Of a DNA stretch of 64,000 bases, positions 43,483-51,990 are shown piece by piece; the first letter of the stretch is position 1, and each line of letters opens with the position of its first letter. The stretch covers positions 1-64,000 of the forward strand of contig JACMNQ010000052.1 of assembly GCA_014378465.1 (NCBI GenBank). Direction: 5' to 3'. This DNA comes from Oligoflexia bacterium (GTDB lineage: Bacteria; Bdellovibrionota; UBA1018). Below the pieces are notes generated by a model, which saw nothing but the letters and a program-made list of their open reading frames with translations, had not been told where the DNA came from and ran no database searches. The translations under genes and the position numbers were made by a program.

Positions 43483-45404
43483 AGAAACCTCATGACCGCG
43501 AGAGTGACGTCGTCGTCCAGCATCTTGCCTTCATTGTAAGCCATGAAGTCCGTGACGAGAGCATTGACGACGTCCGTGGGCGAATTGGCCAGTTGGGATT
43601 CGACCAACTGCTTCATCTTCTTCTTGCCATACATGTCCCCCTGAACATTTTTTCCTTCAATCAGACCGTCAGTATAGAGAAAAAACTGGTCTCCCGAAGC
43701 GATGTCGATGGTTTTCTCCTCAAAGTCACGGTTGTCACGTTTCTCACCCAGACGCATTCCCAGCGTGACCAGACTCTTGAGAACGAATTTGTCGCCGGTC
43801 TTCTTGAAGACCCAGGGTGGATTGTGTCCGGCGCTTGAGTAAGCGAGCTTGCCCGTATCAAAATCGATGACCGCCACGAAGAAAGTCATCATGATCTGGC
43901 CCGAAGCCGCTTCGTAGACCACGCGGTTCGCGTAAGAAAGCATCTCTTTCGGAGACAGGTTGAAATTGTTCTCTTCAGCGAGATTCTGGATCACGCTGAA
44001 ACAGCTGCGAGCGGAAGCCGTGATGAGAGCACTGGGCAAGCCGTGTCCGGTGGCGTCGGCGATCATGATGGCCATCTTGTTTCCAAGAGTGAAGTAACCC
44101 CACCAGTCGCCCCCACACTCGGTCGCCGATTGATAGTGGCCGTGAAGAATGACTTTGCTGTCCTGATAATCGGGAGCGGGAAGAAGCGTCTGCTGCACGG
44201 TGGAGGCGATGGCCACCTCGTTTTCGAGGTGCGCCTTTCTCACGCTTTCGACGATCAATCCCTGAATCCTTTTGGACATGATGAGGAACGAGGAGGTCAG
44301 CGCACCGATCTCGTCCTTGCTCTGAGGAATGAGATCCACGTCGAAGTTGCCGCGTGTGATCTCAGTCGTGGCGCCATAGAGCTGGTTGAGGGGTCCAGTC
44401 AGGCGTCTGGCGAAGAAGATCGCGATGATGATGGCCACGCAGATCGCCATGATGCCCAGAAGAATGAACTGTTCGGTGAGAGCGTAAGCGGCGCTCATCG
44501 CCTTTCGCCATTCCGTTTTCGTGAGTACGGTCACTTCATAACCGGGGCGATTGTACCCACCCAGGTAACGAACGCCATTGAACTCATACTCCCGGGTCGT
44601 GGACTGGGTCTTTTCCTTCAGTGATGCCTGAAAAAGGGGCTCATCCGACACATTGGTCGGGGTGAACATCAGGCCGGGATCAGTGGAAAACAGGACAGTG
44701 CCCTCGCGGTTGGCGATGCTCAGGTCCGAGGATCTCACTTCTTTGGCGAAGCCGGAAAGGGTCGTCGTCGCCAGCGCCACGGGCAAGCCTGCCGGATCAT
44801 CTTTGTATTTAAGGTCGGCGAGAAGCACGCCCAGCACGGGTACCTGCCCCAGCTTGGAGAGATTGATGAAATAGTAGGAATCCGTCAGAAGCTGGGGCAT
44901 CGCCTTCTTCAGCATTCCGGGTGTGAGAACGAGTGAGTCTCCGTTCAGCTGATATTGAGAAAGCGCCTGCGCCGACATGGAGCTGACGAGAGGTCGAGCC
45001 GCAGCGGTCTTCACGTCGACGATCTGAAGCGTGACTCCCAGCAGGTCAGACTGATTCTCAACGAAATTTCGGAGGCGAGCCGCCTGCTCACTTGAAATCG
45101 GTTTGGTGGGATCGATATTTCCCATGTAAACCCGGAGAGCGTCAAGAAGCTGGCGAGCCTTGTCGCTGAACTCTCGACCGGCGAAGAAAGCTTCCGTGGT
45201 CTGCGACTGGTAAGTGTAGGCGGTCTTGTCCTGGGTGAGCAGAAGGATCGCAGAAGTGCTCAAAAACCCGATTACCACGAGCAGCAAAACCACGACACTC
45301 ACGAGCAGTTTGGTGCCCACGGGCAGGGATATCTTGAATTGGTGTTGATCCACTTTCCCATTTTCACTAAAATTTTGTGCGAATTCAACATTTGATTGGT
45401 CCAA
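43479..45404 (-). CDS. SpoIIE/RsbU-type PP2C phosphatase with periplasmic sensor and HAMP domain
   Basis: A 641-residue transmembrane sensor phosphatase. It has a membrane helix at about 27-54, a periplasmic sensor region of about 260 residues (Cache-like), a second helix (ILLGIMAICVAIIIAIFFA), a HAMP domain (RRLTGPLNQLYGATTEITRGNF region) and a short coiled coil. The PP2C domain has CGGDWWGYF, IADATGHGLPSALI, YSSAGHNPPW, YTDGLIEG and LDDDVTLAVM, the metal-binding set. It should dephosphorylate an anti-sigma-antagonist-type STAS protein; one is encoded divergently at 45487. Transcribed before the FecR gene. Confidence 0.9.
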   Translation of the reverse strand: MDQSNVEFAQNFSENGKVDQHQFKISLPVGTKLLVSVVVLLLVVIGFLSTSAILLLTQDKTAYTYQSQTTEAFFAGREFSDKARQLLDALRVYMGNIDPTKPISSEQAARLRNFVENQSDLLGVTLQIVDVKTAAARPLVSSMSAQALSQYQLNGDSLVLTPGMLKKAMPQLLTDSYYFINLSKLGQVPVLGVLLADLKYKDDPAGLPVALATTTLSGFAKEVRSSDLSIANREGTVLFSTDPGLMFTPTNVSDEPLFQASLKEKTQSTTREYEFNGVRYLGGYNRPGYEVTVLTKTEWRKAMSAAYALTEQFILLGIMAICVAIIIAIFFARRLTGPLNQLYGATTEITRGNFDVDLIPQSKDEIGALTSSFLIMSKRIQGLIVESVRKAHLENEVAIASTVQQTLLPAPDYQDSKVILHGHYQSATECGGDWWGYFTLGNKMAIMIADATGHGLPSALITASARSCFSVIQNLAEENNFNLSPKEMLSYANRVVYEAASGQIMMTFFVAVIDFDTGKLAYSSAGHNPPWVFKKTGDKFVLKSLVTLGMRLGEKRDNRDFEEKTIDIASGDQFFLYTDGLIEGKNVQGDMYGKKKMKQLVESQLANSPTDVVNALVTDFMAYNEGKMLDDDVTLAVMRFL

Positions 45405-45486
45405 AGTTCTTTTTAAAGTTTAAGATGGACACTCAGCCCCTCAGCACTCAACGAATCCTTTCGAGGATTCGACCAAAGGAATCCAA

Positions 45487-45951
45487 ATGATCAATGTCAC
45501 CAAAGAGCAAAAAGGAGAGGTCCTGGTCGTGCGACTTTCCGGCTCCATTGAAGAGTCCGTGAACTTCGACCAACTCATCGGCCCGCCACCACCGGACCTT
45601 CACGTGAATTGCAAAGAAGTGTCTCGAATCAATTCGGCAGGTGTGAAGGCCTGGATCAAATACTTTCAGGCCGCTGCAGCAAAGGGCACCAAACTCAGGT
45701 TTCTTGAGTGTTCAACCGCGATCGTTGAACAGATCAACCTGATTTCCAACTTCGTCGTGACGGGTGAAGTCGAATCCATCTATGTTCCGTTCTCCTGCAC
45801 GAGCTGCAAGGCGGAACTCATCGCGCTTTTCAAGACGGTGGATCTCAAAGCCAATGGCTTGACTGCGCCGGAACTCAAATGCACCAAGTGTAGCGGCAAC
45901 GCGGTCTTTGATGACATCGAAGAAGAATATTTCGGTTTTCTCTCACGCTGA
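45487..45951 (+). CDS. STAS-domain protein with C-terminal zinc ribbon
   Basis: A 154-residue protein. Residues 1-100 are a STAS (anti-sigma-factor antagonist-like) domain with VLVVRLSGSIEES and the loop RINSAGVKAWI, whose Ser takes the place of the usual phosphorylatable Ser/Thr. Residues 100-145 have two Cys-x-x-Cys pairs (SCTSCKAEL; LKCTKCSGNA), a likely zinc ribbon, which is unusual for the family. It is coupled to the HATPase gene by a one-base TGATG overlap and divergent from the PP2C phosphatase, so the three look like a partner-switching module. Confidence 0.85.
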   Translation: MINVTKEQKGEVLVVRLSGSIEESVNFDQLIGPPPPDLHVNCKEVSRINSAGVKAWIKYFQAAAAKGTKLRFLECSTAIVEQINLISNFVVTGEVESIYVPFSCTSCKAELIALFKTVDLKANGLTAPELKCTKCSGNAVFDDIEEEYFGFLSR

Positions 45952-46925
45952 TGGAGAAGACTCTGCTCCTCATCTCCGCGGACCCTCAGGACCAGGCGTT
46001 TGCGGCCGAAGTTGCCGTCCAGACTGGCCAATCCCTTCGAGTGATCGCCGACCCGAAAGCCGCCATGGCAGTGATCGCTGAAGGTTCTGCCACCACGATT
46101 TTTGCCGATGTGTCCACGGCCCGGCTTTACACGACTCTCGAATCCGCCATCCAGGAAACCGTTGGACTGTTTTCAGACCGCATCAACGCCAACACGATCC
46201 ACTTTTTGAGCACTCCTGACCTGCAGGAATGCACCTATCTCAAGGACAGCCCGATCTTCGGAAATTTCGTTCTGAAGAACTATGGAGATCCGGTCGAAGC
46301 GGGTGCACACTACTCCCGCATCGTGCGCGCCAGCCTCTCCGATCGCGCCTTTGGTCTCAAGACTCTGCTCAGCGCGGATGGAAAGATTCAACCAATCCAG
46401 CTCCAAGTCTCCAGTCAGAAGCAGGAAGCCGTCGAAGCAGTGAAGAAGTACCTGATCGCGGCGAAAGTTCACTCTCGCATGGCCAACGTCGTGGCCAATG
46501 CAGTGGATGAACTCATCATGAACGCCATCTATGCGGCTCCTGCCGATGATCTCGGCAAACCCCTGCTCAACGCGACCGCTCGAAACACTCTCATCAAGCT
46601 CGAAGGGCGAAATGCCATCGAGGCTTCGGTCGGTTTTGACGGCAAATACGTCGCTTTCAGTGCAGCCGACAAATATGGCAGCCTCGACAAGGCCAAGCTC
46701 ATTCAGCACCTTTCGAAGGTCTATACGGAAGAAGAATACAAGCTCAAGACCAATGTGGCCGGTGCGGGCCTCGGTCTGGCCACCCTCTTTCGCTGGGGCG
46801 GAAGCTTTCTGTTCTCAACTGAAGCCGGGAACCGCACTGAAGTGACCTTCTTCCTGAAGCGCTTCGCAAGCTACAAGGACTTCAAGAAACAATTCCGTTT
46901 CGTCTCCACTCAGTACTACCTATGA
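45951..46925 (+). CDS. HATPase-domain protein, RsbW-like kinase with degenerate receiver-like N-domain
   Basis: A 324-residue protein. Residues 1-125 resemble an alpha/beta receiver-like domain (TLLLISADPQDQAFA start) without a clear phospho-acceptor. Residues 150-310 are a GHKL ATPase domain with the N-box VANAVDELIMNAIYAAP and G-box VAGAGLGLATLFRWGG, and no phospho-histidine box. It most likely phosphorylates the STAS protein on Ser, as RsbW/RsbT do. Starts inside the STAS stop codon and overlaps maf by 4 bases. Confidence 0.82.
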   Translation: MEKTLLLISADPQDQAFAAEVAVQTGQSLRVIADPKAAMAVIAEGSATTIFADVSTARLYTTLESAIQETVGLFSDRINANTIHFLSTPDLQECTYLKDSPIFGNFVLKNYGDPVEAGAHYSRIVRASLSDRAFGLKTLLSADGKIQPIQLQVSSQKQEAVEAVKKYLIAAKVHSRMANVVANAVDELIMNAIYAAPADDLGKPLLNATARNTLIKLEGRNAIEASVGFDGKYVAFSAADKYGSLDKAKLIQHLSKVYTEEEYKLKTNVAGAGLGLATLFRWGGSFLFSTEAGNRTEVTFFLKRFASYKDFKKQFRFVSTQYYL

Positions 46926-47551
46926 AACTGATTCTTGCCTCGACATCTCCCCGTCGGATCGATCTTCTGAAACAGGCCGGCTTTGAGATCGAAGTGATTC
47001 CTCCCGGGACTGATGAGATCGAGATTCGTGGAGAATCGCCGAAAGCCATGGTCCTGCGACTCGCGAAGGAAAAAGCGCAGGCCGTCGCGTCTCGCCAGAC
47101 CGCACCTTGCCTGATCATCGCCGCCGACACGACCGTGGTGGCTCCCAACGGAAAAACCATCTTTGGCAAGCCTGTGGACGCGAGGGATGCTGAAAGAATG
47201 CTCAAGAAGCTGGTCGGGCACACTCATACCGTTCTCACGGGGTATTGCCTCGCTCAGGTTTTGCCCCACTCCGGTGACAAATCCGGCTTCAAGATCCGCA
47301 GTTTCAGCCGCGTCGTCAAGACTCGAGTCAAGATGCGCAAACTCTCCACACGCGCGATCCAGAGCTACATCAAAACGGGCGAACCGATGGGCAAGGCGGG
47401 CTCCTATGCCGCGCAAGGCATCGGAACTTCGATGATTGATTCCCTCACCGGCAGCTATACCAATGTCGTGGGCCTCCCGATTTCGCAGGTGATCGAAGAC
47501 CTCGAAAAGAAGTTTGGAATTCTCCCAGGCTGGTCTAAACAGGACGCATGA
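46922..47551 (+). CDS. maf: Maf-family nucleotide pyrophosphatase
   Basis: Hydrolyses non-canonical or pyrimidine nucleoside triphosphates. Motifs in order are ILASTSPRRIDLL, EKAQAVA, IIAADTTVV, GKPVDARDAERML, YIKTGEPMGKAGSYAAQG and GSYTNVVGLP. The 209 residues are full length, with a small insertion before the last third. It overlaps both neighbours by 4 bases. Confidence 0.94.
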   Translation: MKLILASTSPRRIDLLKQAGFEIEVIPPGTDEIEIRGESPKAMVLRLAKEKAQAVASRQTAPCLIIAADTTVVAPNGKTIFGKPVDARDAERMLKKLVGHTHTVLTGYCLAQVLPHSGDKSGFKIRSFSRVVKTRVKMRKLSTRAIQSYIKTGEPMGKAGSYAAQGIGTSMIDSLTGSYTNVVGLPISQVIEDLEKKFGILPGWSKQDA

Positions 47552-48264
47552 GTTTCAACGAGTCACTGCAACGGAATTATCAGTCCATTCGAGACCGGAT
47601 CGTGAAGGCCGCCGGAAGTCCGGAAGCGGCTGAAAAAATCACGTTGATCGCGGTGACCAAAACGCAGCCGATCGAAGCCATAGAAGAACTCCATCGCCTC
47701 GGTCACCGCGACTTCGGTGAGAACTACGTGCAGGAGATGGTCGAGAAGGCCACCACTCTGTCCGCCAGAGGACTTTCAGGGATCCGCTGGCATTTCATCG
47801 GGCACCTTCAGACCAACAAGGTGAAGAACGTTCTGCCCTATGCGCATGCGATCCACGCCGTGGACTCGGAGAAGCTTGCCCGCGAGATCGCTCGCCAGGC
47901 TCAGAAGTTCAATATCGGCCCCATCCCCGTCTTCGTTTCCGTGAACCTCCACTATGAAACGACCAAGACCGGGTTCAAGCCGGATGAACTTGAAAAATTC
48001 ACGGCTCTGATCGCTTCCTTCCCGGAACTCAAGATCCTGGGGCTGATGTGCATCCCTTCGCCCGCCGGTAATGTGGCGCGGTCCTTTGCAGACCTGAGGG
48101 AACTTGAAAAGGACTGCCGACCCTCCACTCAGGGGGCACTTTCGATGGGAATGACGCAAGATTTCGAAGAAGGGATTCGCCAGGGCTCCACACACATCCG
48201 TGTCGGAACCGCTCTTTTCGGCGAAAGACCGCCCAAAACGCCCACTCCTCCCCCTTTGCAATGA
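47548..48264 (+). CDS. yggS: YggS-family pyridoxal phosphate homeostasis protein
   Basis: PLP-binding TIM-barrel protein that balances intracellular [12 protein letters not shown] holds the PLP lysine; [50 protein letters not shown] and [13 protein letters not shown] follow in the normal order. At 238 residues it is full length. Last protein gene before tRNA-Arg, coupled to maf by ATGA. Confidence 0.95.
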   Translation: MSFNESLQRNYQSIRDRIVKAAGSPEAAEKITLIAVTKTQPIEAIEELHRLGHRDFGENYVQEMVEKATTLSARGLSGIRWHFIGHLQTNKVKNVLPYAHAIHAVDSEKLAREIARQAQKFNIGPIPVFVSVNLHYETTKTGFKPDELEKFTALIASFPELKILGLMCIPSPAGNVARSFADLRELEKDCRPSTQGALSMGMTQDFEEGIRQGSTHIRVGTALFGERPPKTPTPPPLQ

Positions 48265-48269
48265 GTGAC

Positions 48270-48298
48270 TTGGCTTAGACCAAAAGGTTGTGTTACAA
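48270..48298 (+). promoter_or_regulatory. Promoter of tRNA-Arg
   Basis: -35 TTGGCT (48270-48275), a 17-base spacer and -10 TTACAA (48293-48298), about 10 bases before the mature tRNA 5' end. Same -35 start (TTGG) and spacing as the 6S promoter. Confidence 0.55.
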
Positions 48299-48308
48299 AG
48301 TGTGCGAT

Positions 48309-48385
48309 GCACCCATAGCTCAGCTGGATAGAGTGCCGGTTTCCGAAGCCGTAGGTCAGTGGTTCGAATCCACTTGGGTGCACCA
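48309..48385 (+). tRNA. tRNA-Arg (anticodon CCG)
   Basis: 77 nt with encoded CCA. The acceptor stem GCACCCA pairs perfectly with TGGGTGC; the D arm is GCTCAGCTGGATAGAG; the anticodon loop TTCCGAA gives anticodon CCG; the variable loop is AGGTC; the T arm is CAGTGGTTCGAATCCACTT. The first anticodon-stem pair (C27 with U43) is mismatched. It reads CGG codons. Confidence 0.93.
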
Positions 48386-48676
48386 TTTCAAACTCAACTC
48401 CTTCCAAAAAATCCCACTCGTGAAAATGCCGCGGTGATCGGCCAACAGGATTTGCCTGATCATTCGGAGCCAGACATTTGATTGCTTTGCGCCTGAAGGA
48501 CGCGACGCTCACTTGAGCCGCGGGCACTCTCGCGGACCTGCTCCATCAGAATGGGGTCATTCTTCAAATCAGGCTCGAGGAGGTCACTCGGGCAGATCGT
48601 CCTGTCGCGACCGGCACTTTGAAGTCGCGCAAGAATCTGTTTTTTTGAAATCAGTTCTGATTTTGAGGAGCCGAAG
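48386..48676. other. Non-coding stretch between tRNA and decayed regulator
   Basis: No supported gene. Minus-strand frames here (for example 48460-48726) lack ribosome sites. They could be the eroded 3' end of the regulator pseudogene, since one begins inside its last readable block. No terminator seen after the tRNA. Confidence 0.5.
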
Positions 48677-49241
48677 TCAGACCGGACTGGCGAACGCGGT
48701 TGCGTAACAGAAGGTGGCATCTTCAAAACGTTCCAACATCAACTCGGCAGCCTGCGCCTGGCTGAGTCCTGCCACAAGAAGAGACAGAGTCAAAAAAGGA
48801 TCAACCTGCGAGAGCAGATGGATCCTTTTCTGTTCAAAACCTTGATGACGACGCTGGGGGGCGCCGATTTCAAGTACCGTAATACGCGTGCTGTTCAACA
48901 GTCGGCTGGCGCATCGACACGCCAGAATCCATGGTCATCGAAACATCGGGCATCAGGCGGAGCTGGCGATCCGCGTCCATGAAAAACTGCTCTCTCTGGT
49001 GATCTGCCACGGCATTGAGAAACCGGCAGCTCTCGTCTTCCGAAAGTTTGAGCTTGCGAATGACTTTGAGACAGATCAGGAGTGAAAGGGTCTGCTTGCC
49101 CTTCAGGATACGGCTGATCGCACTGGGATCGATTTCGAGATCACGAGCGAACGCACGCAGTGAGTAAGACGAATTTTTCTGTTTGCGGGCCAGAAGTTCG
49201 TCCCGGATTCTTTCGATATAAAACGGTTCTGCTCTGTTCAT
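48677..49241 (-). pseudogene. Decayed TIGR02147-type helix-turn-helix regulator
   Basis: The first 123 codons (ATG at 49241, ribosome site AAGGA) read as the N-terminus of the TIGR02147 family: RDELLARKQKNSSYSLRAF, then ARDLEIDPSAISRILKGK, an HTH. The frame stops at 48870 after QHAYYGT. A neighbouring frame then carries VLEIGAPQRRHQGFEQ, QVDPF and GLSQAQAAELMLERFED, which resembles the family's middle part (YYxxLEL, DPxWIA, LSxxQAAELLERLE). The product is thus split by at least one frameshift and lacks the usual C-terminal 100 residues. The first frame alone could still make an HTH protein. Confidence 0.6.
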
Positions 49242-49590
49242 TTTCGATCCTTAGCTCCGGCACCAAACTGATGCAGGTGAGTAAAAAAATTTTTCAACTG
49301 GGTGTTCAGCAAAAGAAAACTCATCCACACTTCGGGAATCAAGAAACTCGAAAGAGAATCGATCATCAACGTTGCCGTTTTCTCCCACACTCGCTTCTTG
49401 AGGCTGTAGCTACAGAAAGTTATGGAGTTTGGCAAACTAACAAAGTTTTTAATTATAGGTTTATGTAGAATTGACTCACCATGTGCATTCGGCATGCATG
49501 TGAAATGCAATATGCACTGTTTTTTGTCGATTTTTGCCCGTTTTTATCCGTTTCCGCTCGCTGAGGCTCAACGAGAAAGATGGAACTTCA
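49242..49590. other. AT-rich intergenic region with short TGCAT repeats
   Basis: About 350 bases with no supported gene; it should contain the promoter of the HTH gene. At 49483-49517 the arms GTGCAT and ATGCAC enclose further TGCAT/ATGCA copies, an operator-like cluster. Nothing else is recognised. Confidence 0.45.
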
Positions 49591-49607
49591 TGAATGAAAA
49601 TTCAAAC

Positions 49608-50080
49608 CTCCTCAGTCGGTGGTCATCACCGGCGGAAGCGATGGCGGGTATTTTTTCAATGCGTGGATTCATAGTAGGCTTGCTCGCGCGTAGAAACCAT
49701 CAGCTCAATGAGGTTGCGAAAAACTTCATCCGTAACGGAGCCACTCAAGTTCACACTCAAAGCTGTGACATCACCGACTCAAACGCTCTTCGAAAGTGTC
49801 TTGAAAATATCTGATTTTCAACATGAATTGCGGATATTTTCATTGCGAATGCAGGCATCGATGGTCGCACGTTGTCCAAGGTGGACTCCTTCAACGAAGC
49901 GGTGAACTTTTTTTCGGTCAATCGGGTCGGCGCTGTGGATGGAATTCGCGGACTCGCGATCTCCACAAAACGACTTGAGACCTCGCGGCGTGAAAGTCTG
50001 GATCGTGAAAGTGCTGCCAGCCTGGCTTTACAAGCGAACGATCTCAAGTCAGGCCAGAAAATTCTGACTCACATCCCTTT
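49608..50080 (+). pseudogene. Decayed short-chain dehydrogenase gene
   Basis: Pieces of a classical SDR can be read in order by changing frame. VVITGGSDGGYFF (49619 on) is the glycine-rich cofactor loop. VGLLARRNHQLNEVAKNF and CDITDSNALRKCLENI follow in another frame. After two stops come IADIFIANAGIDGRT (the NAG motif) and VDSFNEAVNFFSVN. Another shift gives LRPRGVKVWIVKVLPAWLYK. The region with the catalytic Ser-Tyr-Lys is missing, and at least three frame changes or stops interrupt it. It is clearly non-functional, and the text is still readable enough to suggest fairly recent loss. Confidence 0.75.
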
Positions 50081-51325
50081 CATGGATTGGTGGATGTTCT
50101 GCCTTGAAAGGCGGATGAGGGGAAACCCCACGGTGCTCAGCGTGGCCAGGATGGAGATCAACCAGATGGGGGAACTCTGAAAGATCGAGATGCTCAGAAC
50201 TGACGGATCTGGAAACGCACTTCCCAGCAGCTCCCTAATCCAGGAAAATGCGAGTGCATCGAGCGTCGCGCCCAGCACGCAGGAAAACGCTCCCAGCAAA
50301 AGCCCTTCACAGAGAAGCCAGCTCGCGACCTGCATCCTTGAATAACCCATCGCACGGAGTACGGCGAGCTGGATGGACATCCCGTCAAAGCGGGTGATCA
50401 TCATCGCGGCGACGGAGAGTCCACTGAGAAAAAGAATCAGTGAACTGATGAAGATTCCCAGCCTGCGTCCCGACCCGGTCAACTCTTCGAGTTTTTCCTT
50501 TGCATCCGAAACTCGAATGATCTGTCCGACCGTTCTCTGGTTGATGAGACTCTGCAGGGGAACAAATGCACCTGGCTCAAGGTAAATGAGAAAGTAATGA
50601 AGGACGTCCGCGTTCCAGATGGATTGATTTTTTTCAGGCGACTTCGTCGCTGCTGCCGCCATCTCCCGCGAGAGAACAGCTTTTGCCTGCGGAAGAGTCG
50701 CGTAAAGGGCCCGATCCCATGCCGTATCCTTCGGTCTGAAGATCCCCACCACATGCAGAGGCAAAGGTACCCCGGGTTCTCCTCCCGTCCACACTTGTGC
50801 GGGAACCAGGTCCCCGATGCCCAGGCCTTCGGCCTCACTGACCAGCGCCCCAAGAACCACTTCACCTTCTCGCGCCGCCCAGCGACCCTGGGCGAATTCA
50901 AGATTGTCCTCAGAAATGGGCCGCCTCAGAAAAGTCTCATCGGTCCCGATCACGCGGTGATCCTTGTACTTGCCGAAGAAGATCAGAGGAATGATCGAAC
51001 GAATGGAGTTTGACCTCGTCTCCGTCCCATCTTCGAAATGGACCGGAACGCGCTGCCGAAGGCTCTGAAAAAGTTTTTCAGGCAGGTACCCCGGGTAATC
51101 CCCTTCCAGTTGAAGACTCCCGAGAAGGATGTCGATGCTTCCGGACTTGGCCCCGACCACTGCATCTCCGCCGTGAGCGAGGTGCGAGAAACGTTCTTCA
51201 GACAGACGATCCAGGCGGTAGATGATGCCACTGCATCCCACCGAAATGCCGATGGCAAGAAAGGCGATGGCTGTGGGGACTTTCCTGCGAGTGAGATTGA
51301 GGTACGCCAGGCGCCAGGATCTCAT
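50069..51325 (-). CDS. ABC transporter permease, FtsX/MacB-LolC type
   Basis: A 418-residue inner-membrane protein with the FtsX-type layout: one N-terminal helix (KVPTAIAFLAIGISVGCSGII), a large periplasmic domain of about 230 residues, then three helices (FISSLILFLSGLSVAAMMI; VASWLLCEGLLLGAFSCVL; SSPIWLISILATLSTVGF). Such permeases work with a LolD/MacB-type ATPase in lipoprotein release or envelope export rather than in import. The start at 51325 gives an ATGA overlap with the ATPase gene. Third gene of the phospholipase D-like/ATPase/permease unit. Confidence 0.88.
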   Translation of the reverse strand: MRSWRLAYLNLTRRKVPTAIAFLAIGISVGCSGIIYRLDRLSEERFSHLAHGGDAVVGAKSGSIDILLGSLQLEGDYPGYLPEKLFQSLRQRVPVHFEDGTETRSNSIRSIIPLIFFGKYKDHRVIGTDETFLRRPISEDNLEFAQGRWAAREGEVVLGALVSEAEGLGIGDLVPAQVWTGGEPGVPLPLHVVGIFRPKDTAWDRALYATLPQAKAVLSREMAAAATKSPEKNQSIWNADVLHYFLIYLEPGAFVPLQSLINQRTVGQIIRVSDAKEKLEELTGSGRRLGIFISSLILFLSGLSVAAMMITRFDGMSIQLAVLRAMGYSRMQVASWLLCEGLLLGAFSCVLGATLDALAFSWIRELLGSAFPDPSVLSISIFQSSPIWLISILATLSTVGFPLIRLSRQNIHQSMKGM

Positions 51326-51963
51326 GAAGTGACCCACTCATCAAAATTCAGCCGCTTTGTGAAAAACTTCTCGATCCGGTGATCGTGGCTGACGACAATC
51401 AGGGTCTTGCCCTCAGTCGCCTGAAACAGGGAGTTGAGAATCAGGTCCGTATTGGCGTCATCCAGGCTTGAAGTGGGTTCATCAGCAAGAACGATGTCAG
51501 GAAGTGTTGCCAGCACGCGAGCCACGGCTACCCGCTGTTGCTCCCCAAGGCTCATCGACCCGCTCTGCTGTGAAGACAGGTGAGACATACCGACCTGCTC
51601 CAAAGCCCGAGTCGCCTTCAGTGAGGCATCAGGTGCCGAGTGAAGACCGAGCAGAACATTTTCATGAGCCGTGAGGTGCTCAAACAGATTCAGTCTCTGA
51701 AAGATGATTCCAAAATGATTCTTTCTCAGATCACTGCGTTGCCGGTCTGACAACGAGCTCAGAGTGTGCTCTCCAATCCTGACTGTTCCTGAGTCAGGGA
51801 GAAAGAGGCCGGCAAGGAGATGCAGCAGTGTGGTCTTTCCTCTGCCGCTTGGGCCCTGAATCAGGACACGACTGCCAAAGAGGATTTCCAGGCTTCTGAT
51901 CTCAAAGAGGAATTTTGCGGCTTCCGGAAGGCGAACCTGAATCTTCTCCAATCTGATGTCCAT
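51322..51963 (-). CDS. ABC transporter ATPase, LolD/MacB type
   Basis: A 213-residue ATPase. Walker A is GPSGRGKTT, followed by FGIIFQRLNLFEHLTAHENV (Q-loop region), the signature MSLGEQQRVAVARVL, Walker B IVLADEPTSSLDD and the switch VVSHDHR. The signature reads MSLGEQQ where LSGGEQQ is usual, a small departure. Pairs with the following permease. Confidence 0.92.
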   Translation of the reverse strand: MDIRLEKIQVRLPEAAKFLFEIRSLEILFGSRVLIQGPSGRGKTTLLHLLAGLFLPDSGTVRIGEHTLSSLSDRQRSDLRKNHFGIIFQRLNLFEHLTAHENVLLGLHSAPDASLKATRALEQVGMSHLSSQQSGSMSLGEQQRVAVARVLATLPDIVLADEPTSSLDDANTDLILNSLFQATEGKTLIVVSHDHRIEKFFTKRLNFDEWVTS

Positions 51964-51990
51964 GACTGCCCTTGTTCCCGTCGTTTGGGT

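Noticed and set aside
48129-48527. Minus-strand ORF of 132 codons across the end of yggS and the tRNA
   Set aside because: It runs antisense through tRNA-Arg and yggS, so it cannot be a normal gene.
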